19,309 nt of DNA from JBFISM01 sp041608535 (GTDB lineage: Bacteria; Actinomycetota; Acidimicrobiia; Spongiisociales; UBA5794): the NCBI GenBank assembly GCA_041608535.1, contig JBFISM010000065.1, positions 1 through 19,309 of the forward strand. Reading direction: 5' to 3'. The notes under the pieces are model-generated. The model had not been told where the DNA came from. It made no database searches and saw only the letters and a program-made list of their open reading frames with translations. Of the stretch, positions 10,328 through 17,290 are shown one piece after another. The position numbers and the translations under genes were made by a program. The stretch's first letter is position 1, and every line of letters begins with the position of its first letter.

Positions 10328-10963
10328 ATGATCGACGTAGTCATCGCCGATGACCATCGGCTGATGTTGGAGAGCCTGGCTGAAGCTCTCGACAGCATTC
10401 CCGACATTCGCGTCGTCGCCACAGCAAGCGACGGTCGCGAGCTCATCGATGCAGCTCGCGAACACCGCCCCAGGGTGCTTCTGGTCGACATCGATATGCC
10501 CCAGGTGACGGGGATCGCAGCGCTCCGCGAGCTTCCGGGCGACGTCCCGGCGATCGTGGTGACGATGCACACCGGCGAGACCGAACGTCATCAAGCTCAG
10601 GCTGCGGGCGCCGTCGGCTTCCTGTCGAAGGCCACGCCGCTCCCGGATCTGGCAGCCGCAGTGCGGGCCGCGGCCGCCGGTGAGGACATGATGAACCTCG
10701 ACGAGCTCGACGAAGTGCTGTCTCGCCACCGTTCGCCGCAGCTCGACGCCGGGGCAGCCTCGCTCACCGCTCGCGAGCGTGAGATCCTGCGCCTGCTCGC
10801 CCAGGGAGTATCTGCAACCGACGAGCTGGCTGATGTGCTCTTCATCTCGCAGAAGACCGTCAAGAACCATCTCGCCAACATCTACGACAAGCTCGCTGTC
10901 GCCGACCGTGCCCAGGCTGCGGTCGAGGCCATCCGACTCGGCCTCCACAAGGAGGAGCGCTGA
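10328..10963 (+). CDS. Response regulator, NarL/LuxR family
   Basis: A 211-residue two-domain regulator. The receiver has the acidic pair in VVIADDHRL, phosphoacceptor Asp54 in LLVDIDMP, the switch Thr in VVTMHT and the conserved Lys in GFLSKATP, so it should be phosphorylatable. The C-terminal LuxR-type helix-turn-helix covers LTAREREILRLLAQGVS through SQKTVKNHLANIYDKLAV. The receiver's C-terminal part is short and Ala-rich. I prefer ATG 10328 over ATG 10310, because GGAGG (10319-10323) precedes it by four bases and the receiver fold starts at once with MIDVVIADD. It lies 22 bases after the kinase gene, so the two are surely one transcript. A strong hairpin begins right at its stop codon. 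The nearest downstream target is the flp promoter region. Confidence 0.93.
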   Translation: MIDVVIADDHRLMLESLAEALDSIPDIRVVATASDGRELIDAAREHRPRVLLVDIDMPQVTGIAALRELPGDVPAIVVTMHTGETERHQAQAAGAVGFLSKATPLPDLAAAVRAAAAGEDMMNLDELDEVLSRHRSPQLDAGAASLTAREREILRLLAQGVSATDELADVLFISQKTVKNHLANIYDKLAVADRAQAAVEAIRLGLHKEER

Positions 10964-10990
10964 GCACCGTTCCGCTCATCGGAACGGTGC
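10964..10990 (+). terminator. Hairpin terminator after the response regulator
   Basis: GCACCGTTCCG (10964-10974) pairs perfectly with CGGAACGGTGC (10980-10990) around CTCAT, starting the base after the regulator's TGA. No T tract follows, as is common in actinobacteria. A smaller GCCC-TTTC-GGGC hairpin with TTTC (11015-11030) lies 24 bases further on and may assist. Confidence 0.65.
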
Positions 10991-11008
10991 GATAGGTCGG
11001 ACGGCCTA

Positions 11009-11037
11009 TGGTCCGCCCTTTCGGGCTTTCCTACACT
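11009..11037 (+). promoter_or_regulatory. Possible promoter of the first Flp pilin
   Basis: TACACT (11032-11037) is a good actinobacterial -10 hexamer; TGGTCC (11009-11014), 17 bases upstream, is a poor -35. Initiation near 11044 would give a leader of about 33 bases with GGGGA (11066-11070) six bases before the ATG. A weak -35 next to a two-component system would fit an activated promoter, but I see no binding repeat to prove it. Confidence 0.35.
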
Positions 11038-11076
11038 GACACCCGCATCGTCCTTTAGGAAAGTTGGGGAATACAC

Positions 11077-11292
11077 ATGGTGTTGAAGGCATGGGCGGCC
11101 GTTGTGAGCCGTCTGGACACGGAATCCGGGGCCAGCCTCGTTGAATACGCGTTGCTGGTTGCGCTGATCGCACTGGTGGCAATCGCTGCCCTGCAAACGG
11201 TCGGGGGGAACGTTTCGACCGAGTTCGACAACATCGCAAACTGCATCCAGAATCCGGCTGCAGCCGGCTGCGATACCGGCGGAGCACCGTGA
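11077..11292 (+). CDS. flp: Flp/Fap-type pilin 1 (Tad pilus major subunit candidate)
   Basis: A 71-residue type IVb prepilin. A short leader (residues 1-18, with Lys4 and Arg12) ends in ESG, and the expected prepilin peptidase cut after Gly18 leaves ASLVEYALLVALIALVAIAA at the mature N-terminus, with the diagnostic Glu at +5 and Tyr at +6. The rest is a short amphipathic tail with two cysteines (56 and 65). GGGGA precedes the ATG by six bases. It lies downstream of the kinase-regulator pair and upstream of a strong terminator, so it is probably a monocistronic, highly expressed gene. The Tad motor and platform that would assemble it are on the opposite strand just downstream. Confidence 0.92.
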   Translation: MVLKAWAAVVSRLDTESGASLVEYALLVALIALVAIAALQTVGGNVSTEFDNIANCIQNPAAAGCDTGGAP

Positions 11293-11314
11293 TCGCAAGC
11301 ACAATTTGACCGGG

Positions 11315-11346
11315 AAGGACCGGCCCTTCGAGGGCCGGTCCTTTCT
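11315..11346 (+). terminator. Strong rho-independent terminator after flp pilin 1
   Basis: AAGGACCGGCCC (11315-11326) pairs with GGGCCGGTCCTT (11332-11343) around TTCGA, and TTTCT runs out of the stem. It is the clearest intrinsic terminator in the window, 22 bases after the pilin stop. It separates the two pilins and would lower expression of the second unless that gene has its own promoter. Confidence 0.85.
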
Positions 11347-11411
11347 GTGTGCCGTCACCCGGCGGCATGGAATGACTCGACGACGGCAGTAGAGGCGAAC
11401 ATCCCAGGCCG

Positions 11412-11657
11412 ATGACAGTGGTAGGAGCAACACCCGCTTCAGGGGGGCGCGCCTGTGGCAGCGTGGCGGCGGCGCTTTCCGGTCAGTGGCGTCATGAACA
11501 CGGCGCCAGCCTCGTGGAATACGCCCTGCTCGTGGCCCTCATCGCACTCATCACCATCGCTGCGATGCAGACGCTCGGATCCAACGTGACGGATCAGATC
11601 GACAACATCGCGAACTGCATCGAAGATGCCGCCGGAGCAGCCTGCGCCACCCCGTGA
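11412..11657 (+). CDS. flp: Flp/Fap-type pilin 2
   Basis: A second type IVb prepilin, 81 residues from the ATG at 11412. The core HG-ASLVEYALLVALIALITI matches pilin 1, with cleavage expected after Gly31, Glu at +5 and Tyr at +6. The tail QIDNIANCI...C repeats pilin 1's FDNIANCI...C, with the cysteines at the same spacing (69 and 78), so the two are tandem paralogues. The leader is long for this family. A GTG at 11463 would give a 14-residue leader and may be the true start; neither has a good ribosome-binding site. It ends 42 bases before the convergent tadC stop. Confidence 0.88.
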   Translation: MTVVGATPASGGRACGSVAAALSGQWRHEHGASLVEYALLVALIALITIAAMQTLGSNVTDQIDNIANCIEDAAGAACATP

Positions 11658-11671
11658 GGGTGGCTCATTCC

Positions 11672-11696
11672 CGTCGCGGCAGACACCGCCGCGGCG
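11672..11696. terminator. Bidirectional hairpin between flp 2 and tadC
   Basis: CGTCGCGGC (11672-11680) pairs with GCCGCGGCG (11688-11696), with one G-T pair and a seven-base loop. It fills the 42-bp gap between two convergent stops and can act as terminator for both the plus-strand pilin and the minus-strand Tad operon. There is no T tract. Confidence 0.5.
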
Positions 11697-11699
11697 AGA

Positions 11700-12605
11700 T
11701 CAGGTCAGGTTGGCGAAGATGTTGAGTGCGGCCGGGCCCAGCAACACGACGAAGATCGACGGGAAGATGCACAAGATGAGTGGGAAGACCATCTTCACCG
11801 GAGCCGCAAAGGCCTTCTCCTGAGCCCGCTGCCGGCGCCGTACCCGCATCTCGTCACTTTGCACCCGCAACATGCGACCTATCGAGACACCAAATGTGTC
11901 GGCCTGGTTCATCGCCAGCACGAACGAGTTCAGATCGTCGACGTCGGTTCGTTCCGCCAGCGAGCGCATGGCATCGATCCGGGAAACCCCCACCCTCGTC
12001 TCCTGCAACATGCGGGCGAACTCGTCGCTGAGCTCACCGGGCACATGGCGGACGACCCGATCGAGCGCAGCTTCGAAGCCGAGACCGGCCTCGATGGAGA
12101 TGACCAGCAGATCGATGATGTCGGGCAGGTCCCGCTCGATCACCCGTACCCGGTCGTCGACCCGGCGGTTGAGGACCTGATCCGGCCCGGCGAACCCGGC
12201 CACGACCAACAGGAACAGCAGAACGATCTGCTGCGTACCGTCGGTGAACCCGCTGAAGATGACGTACAAGACGATCGACACCACGATCGCCACCAGCCGC
12301 ACCGCAGCCCACGAGACTTCATCGATCGACGGGAACCAGCCCGCCTGCACCAGCCGTCGCCGGGTGCGTCCCGACCAGGCCTGGGGGGTGAAGCGCATGG
12401 AGAATTCGCCAATGCGCTTGGCGGCAGGTAGCAGAGCCCGCTCCAAGAAGCTGCGGTCCATCATGTCGTGGGGGTCGGCAAGACTGGTGAGCCGGGTGCG
12501 GGAGCTGCGTCTCGCCTCGTAATAGTCGCTGAACACCAGATACGCCAGCACCCCGACCGAGCCCGCAGCACCAATCAATGCCAGCAGCACGTTCTGATCG
12601 ATCAC
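11700..12605 (-). CDS. tadC: TadC, Tad pilus inner-membrane platform protein
   Basis: A 301-residue type II secretion F-domain protein that with TadB forms the membrane platform on which the TadA motor acts. It has an N-terminal hydrophobic segment (VLLALIGAAGSVGVLAYLVF), two central ones, the cytoplasmic F domain containing DLPDIIDLLVISIEAGLGFEAAL, and a C-terminal membrane segment (VFPLILCIFPSIFVVLLG). The frame extends far upstream as antiparallel noise. I take the GTG at 12605, which overlaps the tadB stop as GTGA, has GGTGGA just upstream and gives the usual TadC length. It is the last gene of the minus-strand operon and converges on the pilin genes. Confidence 0.93.
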   Translation of the reverse strand: MIDQNVLLALIGAAGSVGVLAYLVFSDYYEARRSSRTRLTSLADPHDMMDRSFLERALLPAAKRIGEFSMRFTPQAWSGRTRRRLVQAGWFPSIDEVSWAAVRLVAIVVSIVLYVIFSGFTDGTQQIVLLFLLVVAGFAGPDQVLNRRVDDRVRVIERDLPDIIDLLVISIEAGLGFEAALDRVVRHVPGELSDEFARMLQETRVGVSRIDAMRSLAERTDVDDLNSFVLAMNQADTFGVSIGRMLRVQSDEMRVRRRQRAQEKAFAAPVKMVFPLILCIFPSIFVVLLGPAALNIFANLT

Positions 12606-13606
12606 ACTTCCACCTTGACTATCCGGTTCAACCAGACGAGCCCGACGAGGAGCAACACACCCGAGGCAACGAGTGCCGTGGTTCCCAGCGTGCTCTCGAA
12701 CATCGGTTGCAGGTAGGAGCGGTTGCTGAGAAAGAGGATGGCGGCGAGGCCGAACGGCATCGCACCGAGCACGTACGACGAGATCCTGCCTTCTGCGGTG
12801 AGGGCATGCATCTCCCGTCGCAAACGAGTGCGCTGGAGCATCGTCTCCGCCGTGGTTTGCAGTACCTCTGCGAGGTTGCCGCCGACCTCCCGCTGGATGG
12901 TGAAGGCGAGCACGACCCAATCGAAGTCGACAGACTCCATCCGCGTTGCCGAGTCGGACAAGGCCTCGACGGCGGAGCGGCCCAGACGGATCTCGTTGAG
13001 CACCCGGCGAAATTCTCGGGCTGTTGGATCGGGCGACTCCGAGGAGACCGCTTCGAGCGCCTGGAGCATCGAGTAACCCGCACGCAGCGATGTCGCCATC
13101 AGGTTCAGCGTGTCAGGGAGTTGATTCTCGAAGCGACGCCGTTGTTGCGCCGCCACGAGAGCCACGGCGACGCCGGCGAGTGCGGCCGCAAGTCCACCGA
13201 GCACGACGGCAACCAGCGGGTTCCCGGTGAAGATGAGACCGGCGATCCCGACGAATATCGCCAGGACGAGGACGGCGGCCATCGCCTCGCCGGGACGCAG
13301 CTGGATGTTTGCCTGCTCGAGAACGTTCTGCATCTGGGCCAAGACGCCCCGCCGTGCGGCGTAGCGCTCGGCGCTGATGACGAACCTGCGCAGGACCTGC
13401 AGCCGGGCCAGCAGGCCGGTCTGCTGCTCGGAATGGGTGTAGGCGCTGAGCCGGGTCTCCAGGTCACGTTCCACGCCGCGCACTTGGAGCAGCACCGTGG
13501 CGACCAGGAACAGAGCGATGGCGCCGGCGATGACGGCGGTGATCGCCAGGGCGCGCTCGGCCGGTCCGATCAGCTCCTGGGCGAGCACCACCTCGATGAC
13601 GGCCAT
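12602..13606 (-). CDS. tadB: TadB, Tad pilus inner-membrane platform protein
   Basis: The second F-domain platform protein, 334 residues. It begins with a membrane helix (ALAITAVIAGAIALFLVATV), then a cytoplasmic stretch, a central hydrophobic block (VLVLAIFVGIAGLIF and VAVVLGGLAAALAGVAVALV), the F domain with QLPDTLNLMATSLRAGYSMLQALE, and two C-terminal helices. Three starts lie together: GTG 13615 immediately after the tadA stop, GTG 13609 and ATG 13606. I prefer the ATG, because AGGTG overlapping the tadA stop codon is spaced six bases from it. Coupling to tadA upstream and the 4-bp overlap with tadC downstream indicate one polycistronic message with matched stoichiometry. Confidence 0.93.
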   Translation of the reverse strand: MAVIEVVLAQELIGPAERALAITAVIAGAIALFLVATVLLQVRGVERDLETRLSAYTHSEQQTGLLARLQVLRRFVISAERYAARRGVLAQMQNVLEQANIQLRPGEAMAAVLVLAIFVGIAGLIFTGNPLVAVVLGGLAAALAGVAVALVAAQQRRRFENQLPDTLNLMATSLRAGYSMLQALEAVSSESPDPTAREFRRVLNEIRLGRSAVEALSDSATRMESVDFDWVVLAFTIQREVGGNLAEVLQTTAETMLQRTRLRREMHALTAEGRISSYVLGAMPFGLAAILFLSNRSYLQPMFESTLGTTALVASGVLLLVGLVWLNRIVKVEV

Positions 13607-13615
13607 CACGGGCAC

Positions 13616-14971
13616 CTAGCGGGACCGCCCGTGAATCGGCTCCGGTTCGAAGAGCTCGGGAGCGAGGTTGATCCCGTTCTGCTCCAGCGTCTCTCCGAAC
13701 CGCGGCCGGAATCCGGTTGCCTTGAGCCGGCCGAGATAGCGCCCCTCGTCGTCGACCCCCATGCCGTAGTCGAAGAGGAAGAGATCATTCGTGGTGATCA
13801 CATCCGCCTCCATCCCGAGCACCTCGGTCACGTGGGTGACCCGGCGGGTTCCGTCCCGCATGCGGTGGAGGTGAATGATCAGGTCGACGGCGGATGCGAT
13901 CTGCTCCCGCACCGCTCGCACCGGGAGGTCCATGCCGGCCATGAGCACCATCGTCTCGATGCGGCTCAGCGTGTCGCGTGGCGAGTTGGAGTGGATCGTG
14001 GTCAGCGACCCGTCATGACCGGTGTTCATGGCCTGCAACATGTCCAGGGCTTCTCCACCGCGAGCCTCACCGACCACGATGCGATCGGGACGCATCCGCA
14101 ACGAGTTGCGCACCAGATCACGGATCGTGACCTCGCCCTTCCCTTCCAGGTTGGGCGGACGGTACTCCATGCCGAGCACGTGGACCTGGTTGAGACGAAG
14201 CTCCGCAGCGTCCTCGATGGTGATGATGCGCTCGTTGTCCGGAATGAAGCTGGACAGCACGTTGAGCAACGTGGTCTTACCCGACCCTGTGGAGCCACTG
14301 ACGATGACGTTGATCTTGCCGAGGACGCAGCGGCGGAGGAATCCGGCCACCTGGCTCGACATGGTGCCGTTCTCCACCAGGTCGTCCACCGTGAACGGAT
14401 CGACGGCAAACTTACGGATCGTGAGAAACGGGCCGCCGATGGCGAGCGGATGGATGACGGCGTTCACGCGGGAGCCGTCGGGGAGTCTGGCGTCCACCAT
14501 TGGATTCGACTCGTCGATGCGCCGGCCCACCTGACCGACGATCTTCTCGATGATGCGCTCGACGTGGGTGCCGTCGACGAAACGGATATCGGTCAGGTGC
14601 AGGATTCCGTTACGTTCCACCCACACCTGGTGAGGACCGTTGACCATGACCTCGGTGACCGCCTCGTCGGCGAGGAACGGGTCGATGGGTCCGTAGCCGA
14701 GAACGTCGTCGGCGATCTCTTGGAGAAGCTGGAGCCGATCGGGTCGTGCCAGCGGAACGGACTCTTCCTGGTCGAGTGCCCACTCCAGCATCTCCATGAC
14801 GCGCAGCTTCAGCTCGGCATCGCTGAGCTGGCGGTCGTACAACGTCGGCCCGAGGCCTTCCACGACTTTGTAGTGGAGGCGGCGGCGCAGGTCCTGACGG
14901 GCCAGCTCCCGCTGCCCTTCGATGGTGTAGTCGGCAGCTCGAGCTGCCTTGACTCTGTCGGCGAGGCTCAT
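13616..14971 (-). CDS. tadA: TadA/CpaF, Tad pilus assembly ATPase
   Basis: A 451-residue secretion ATPase of the CpaF family, the hexameric motor that drives Flp pilus extension (and retraction in some species). The N-terminal domain (about 1-190) includes PIDPFLADEAVTEVMVNGP. The motor domain has Walker A GSTGSGKTT (226-234), an Asp box TIEDAAEL (251-258), Walker B in RPDRIVVGEARGGEAL (294-309) and a His box TGHDGSLTTIH (317-327), so it should be active. The ATG at 14971 has GGAG eight bases upstream and follows tadZ by 22 bases. Motor genes of this type also serve competence or adhesion pili; pairing with TadZ and Flp pilins makes a Tad pilus the most likely role. Confidence 0.96.
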   Translation of the reverse strand: MSLADRVKAARAADYTIEGQRELARQDLRRRLHYKVVEGLGPTLYDRQLSDAELKLRVMEMLEWALDQEESVPLARPDRLQLLQEIADDVLGYGPIDPFLADEAVTEVMVNGPHQVWVERNGILHLTDIRFVDGTHVERIIEKIVGQVGRRIDESNPMVDARLPDGSRVNAVIHPLAIGGPFLTIRKFAVDPFTVDDLVENGTMSSQVAGFLRRCVLGKINVIVSGSTGSGKTTLLNVLSSFIPDNERIITIEDAAELRLNQVHVLGMEYRPPNLEGKGEVTIRDLVRNSLRMRPDRIVVGEARGGEALDMLQAMNTGHDGSLTTIHSNSPRDTLSRIETMVLMAGMDLPVRAVREQIASAVDLIIHLHRMRDGTRRVTHVTEVLGMEADVITTNDLFLFDYGMGVDDEGRYLGRLKATGFRPRFGETLEQNGINLAPELFEPEPIHGRSR

Positions 14972-14993
14972 GTCGGCATCTCCACGTCACGCA

Positions 14994-16178
14994 TCATGAT
15001 GCAGTGTTGCGACGCATCAAGCGCCGTCTTTCGTCCGGTACCGCAGCCGGGTCGTCGAAGACGAGCCTGGCCACGTTGCGAAAATCGCGAGCCACCCGAG
15101 AACGCGGATTCATCGTCACCACGGGCACCCCTTCGTTCACCGAGCGGGGCACGAGCTTGTCCGACACGATGGACGCTTGCACCTCGAGACTCAGCGAACG
15201 CTCCAACTCGGGCACGTCGAGCCGTGCCTTCGAGTTGTTGCGGTTGAGCACGAGCTTGATCTTCTCGAACGGGAACTTGATCAGCCGCAGCGTGTCCAAA
15301 GCCAGCTTGGCATTCTTCACCGACGGAAGGTCCATGTCCACCACCAGCAGGACGACGTCGCTCCGCTCGAGGATCGACAGCACCGGCTCATCGAGGAACG
15401 GCGCCGTGTCGATGATGATGTAGTCGAACATTCGGCGCAACATTCCCAGTGTTCGCACCACCACGGGCGTCGATACCTCGTCGGCGAGCGCCGGCTCCAG
15501 CGGCGCCGGCAGCACCCGCAGGCCGCTCACATGGCGGCTGAGCAGATTGAGCAGCAGCTCCTCGTCCATCTTCTCGATGTCGCGGGCGGCGTCGACGATG
15601 GTGTGTCTCGGATCGACCTGGAGCGCGATACACACGTCGCCGAATTGCAGATCGGCATCCATGATGACGACGCGGTCTTCATCCGCCCATTCGGCGAGAG
15701 CAACGGCGATGTTGGCAGCGGTCACCGTCTTCCCGGCCCCGCCCTTGGGCGACATGATGGTGATCACCTTGCCGATCTTCGCTCGCGGCTCGGTGTCGAC
15801 CGAACCTCGGGGGTGTCGCTTGTCGATGAGCGTCAGCGATTCCTGGAGCTTCGTCTTGTTCAGCGGTGACTCGAGCACGTCCTTGATCTCGAGCCGCAAC
15901 GAGGTGCGCAGGATCGCGGTGTTGAGGTCATCGGTCACCAGGATCACCGGTAGCGACGGTCGCAGCTCGAACAACATCTGCACGTCGCGCACCGAATCGA
16001 CCGAGCCGAACGTCGGCCCGAGAATGGCAACGTCGATGCTCTCCTCGACGAGGCGCCGCTGCCCGTCGCTCATGTTACGAGCCGTGTAGATCACGTTCCC
16101 GTCGAGTAGACCCTTTGTGTCATCTATGAAACCATCGTCGCTGTCGACGATGAGCACGGCGAAATCTTGATCAACCAC
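14994..16178 (-). CDS. tadZ: TadZ/CpaE, pilus localisation ATPase with pseudo-receiver
   Basis: A 394-residue protein of the TadZ/CpaE group, ParA/MinD-like ATPases that position Tad machines in the cell. Residues 6-120 form a receiver-like domain (AVLIVDSDD at the start, PVILVTDD later), but the phosphoacceptor strand reads DVAILGP with no Asp and the conserved Lys is missing, so it should not be phosphorylated. The ATPase part has an intact deviant P-loop SPKGGAGKT (143-151), DADLQFGD (174-181) and IIIDTAPFLDE. The start is GTG 16178, overlapping the end of cpaB by 8 bp. It precedes tadA in the operon. Minor alternative: a general MinD-type ATPase, unlikely in this context. Confidence 0.92.
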   Translation of the reverse strand: MVDQDFAVLIVDSDDGFIDDTKGLLDGNVIYTARNMSDGQRRLVEESIDVAILGPTFGSVDSVRDVQMLFELRPSLPVILVTDDLNTAILRTSLRLEIKDVLESPLNKTKLQESLTLIDKRHPRGSVDTEPRAKIGKVITIMSPKGGAGKTVTAANIAVALAEWADEDRVVIMDADLQFGDVCIALQVDPRHTIVDAARDIEKMDEELLLNLLSRHVSGLRVLPAPLEPALADEVSTPVVVRTLGMLRRMFDYIIIDTAPFLDEPVLSILERSDVVLLVVDMDLPSVKNAKLALDTLRLIKFPFEKIKLVLNRNNSKARLDVPELERSLSLEVQASIVSDKLVPRSVNEGVPVVTMNPRSRVARDFRNVARLVFDDPAAVPDERRRLMRRNTAS

Positions 16179-17190
16179 CGCCGATTGCTCCCAACTGATC
16201 GCGCAAGCGATCTACGTAATCGAAGATATCGTCCACGGTCACCCCGGGGGCTGCATAACTGGTGTACGGGAGGTCCGCCGGCAGCAGCGACAACGACAGC
16301 GCCGCCCGCTGTCGGGCGAACTCGAAGATCTCGGCCTGCTCCGTCGTCAGCTCGACCACGACCGAGGCGTCTTCTACCGGCGCTGCATCGAATGTGGCGC
16401 CTGCGGCCTGCATTCCCACAGCCAGCACCGGAAGGTCCTGCAGAATGGTCTGGGTGAACTCGATCTCGGTCGGCAGCGATTGAGCGAACCTGGTGAGGGC
16501 GTCCGTCGTGGGTTCTTGCGGGATCGGATTCCCCTCCTCGTCGAACTCCGGGTCTTGCGGAGCGGTCGTGGTGAGCAGCCCGGACAGGTTCGTCCCCTCG
16601 AGCACGATGTCCCTCGTCAACGGATCGGCGAGGAGTGCGTTGAGCGACGTGGTGTCCAGGGTGAAGGAGGCGAGGAGGTTGACGTGGTCTCCCGGTTTGA
16701 TGTATCCGCCCACCGAGGCCACATCGCCCGGCTCGAGAGCCATGGCCACCTTGCCCTGCGGAATCTCCCGGCTCAGCGTGTCGACCTCGAGGTCTTCCGG
16801 CTGGACGAACATCTCGGTGGTGATCAGCTGACCGGCCGAGATCCGGCCCACCGCGACCCTGCGGTCGAGTGCGTCGATCAGGTCGGACGGGTTGGCGTCA
16901 CAGATGGTCAGGTTCGCATCCGAGGCATCCCGGTTCACCGGTCCCACGCAGATGATGGTGGAGCCCTCGAACACGATGTTGTCGGCGAGTGCGGTCGACT
17001 CCTCGATGAGGTCGACGGCATTGGCACCAGTGGTCCCCGGATCGATGGGTGCGGTCGCACGGTATATCCGCACCTCGGTGATCCCGGCCCGTACCGAGCT
17101 CTCGACCGTCTCCAGGTATCGCCAGATGGAAAATGCCGCCAAGGCGGCAAGACCGAGCGCAAGCAACAGCACGAGCGTGCGACGACTCAT
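16171..17190 (-). CDS. cpaB: CpaB/RcpC, Tad pilus assembly protein with SAF domain
   Basis: A 339-residue protein anchored by one N-terminal helix (residues 5-24), with the rest predicted outside the membrane. A SAF-like domain begins at VRIYRATAPIDPG (40-52) and ends with VAVGRISAGQLITTEMF (112-128). It is interrupted by an insertion of about 40 residues that carries two cysteines (81 and 97). A RcpC-type C-terminal domain follows, with GDHVNLLASF (167-176). In diderms CpaB works with the CpaC secretin; none is present here, as expected in a monoderm. ATG 17190 has AGGA eight bases upstream. It is the first gene of the Tad operon, 100 bases after rpsA on the same strand, so readthrough from rpsA or a promoter in that gap may drive the operon. 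Confidence 0.87.
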   Translation of the reverse strand: MSRRTLVLLLALGLAALAAFSIWRYLETVESSVRAGITEVRIYRATAPIDPGTTGANAVDLIEESTALADNIVFEGSTIICVGPVNRDASDANLTICDANPSDLIDALDRRVAVGRISAGQLITTEMFVQPEDLEVDTLSREIPQGKVAMALEPGDVASVGGYIKPGDHVNLLASFTLDTTSLNALLADPLTRDIVLEGTNLSGLLTTTAPQDPEFDEEGNPIPQEPTTDALTRFAQSLPTEIEFTQTILQDLPVLAVGMQAAGATFDAAPVEDASVVVELTTEQAEIFEFARQRAALSLSLLPADLPYTSYAAPGVTVDDIFDYVDRLRDQLGAIGGG

Positions 17191-17290
17191 TGAGTTGTCC
17201 TGGCGATCATGTGAACCCCTCTGCCGCTCACCTGGCTAGCGGTACGGCTCGTTCCCACGATGCGAAGTCGCGGGATGTCGAGTACGCCGT

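Noticed and set aside
12578..15247. Plus-strand 889-residue open frame opposite tadB, tadA and tadZ
   Set aside because: Antisense shadow of three clearly conserved pilus genes.
17187..17210. Seven-codon ORF whose stop overlaps the cpaB start
   Set aside because: Short ATG-to-stop frames of this size arise often by chance; there is no separate ribosome-binding site.
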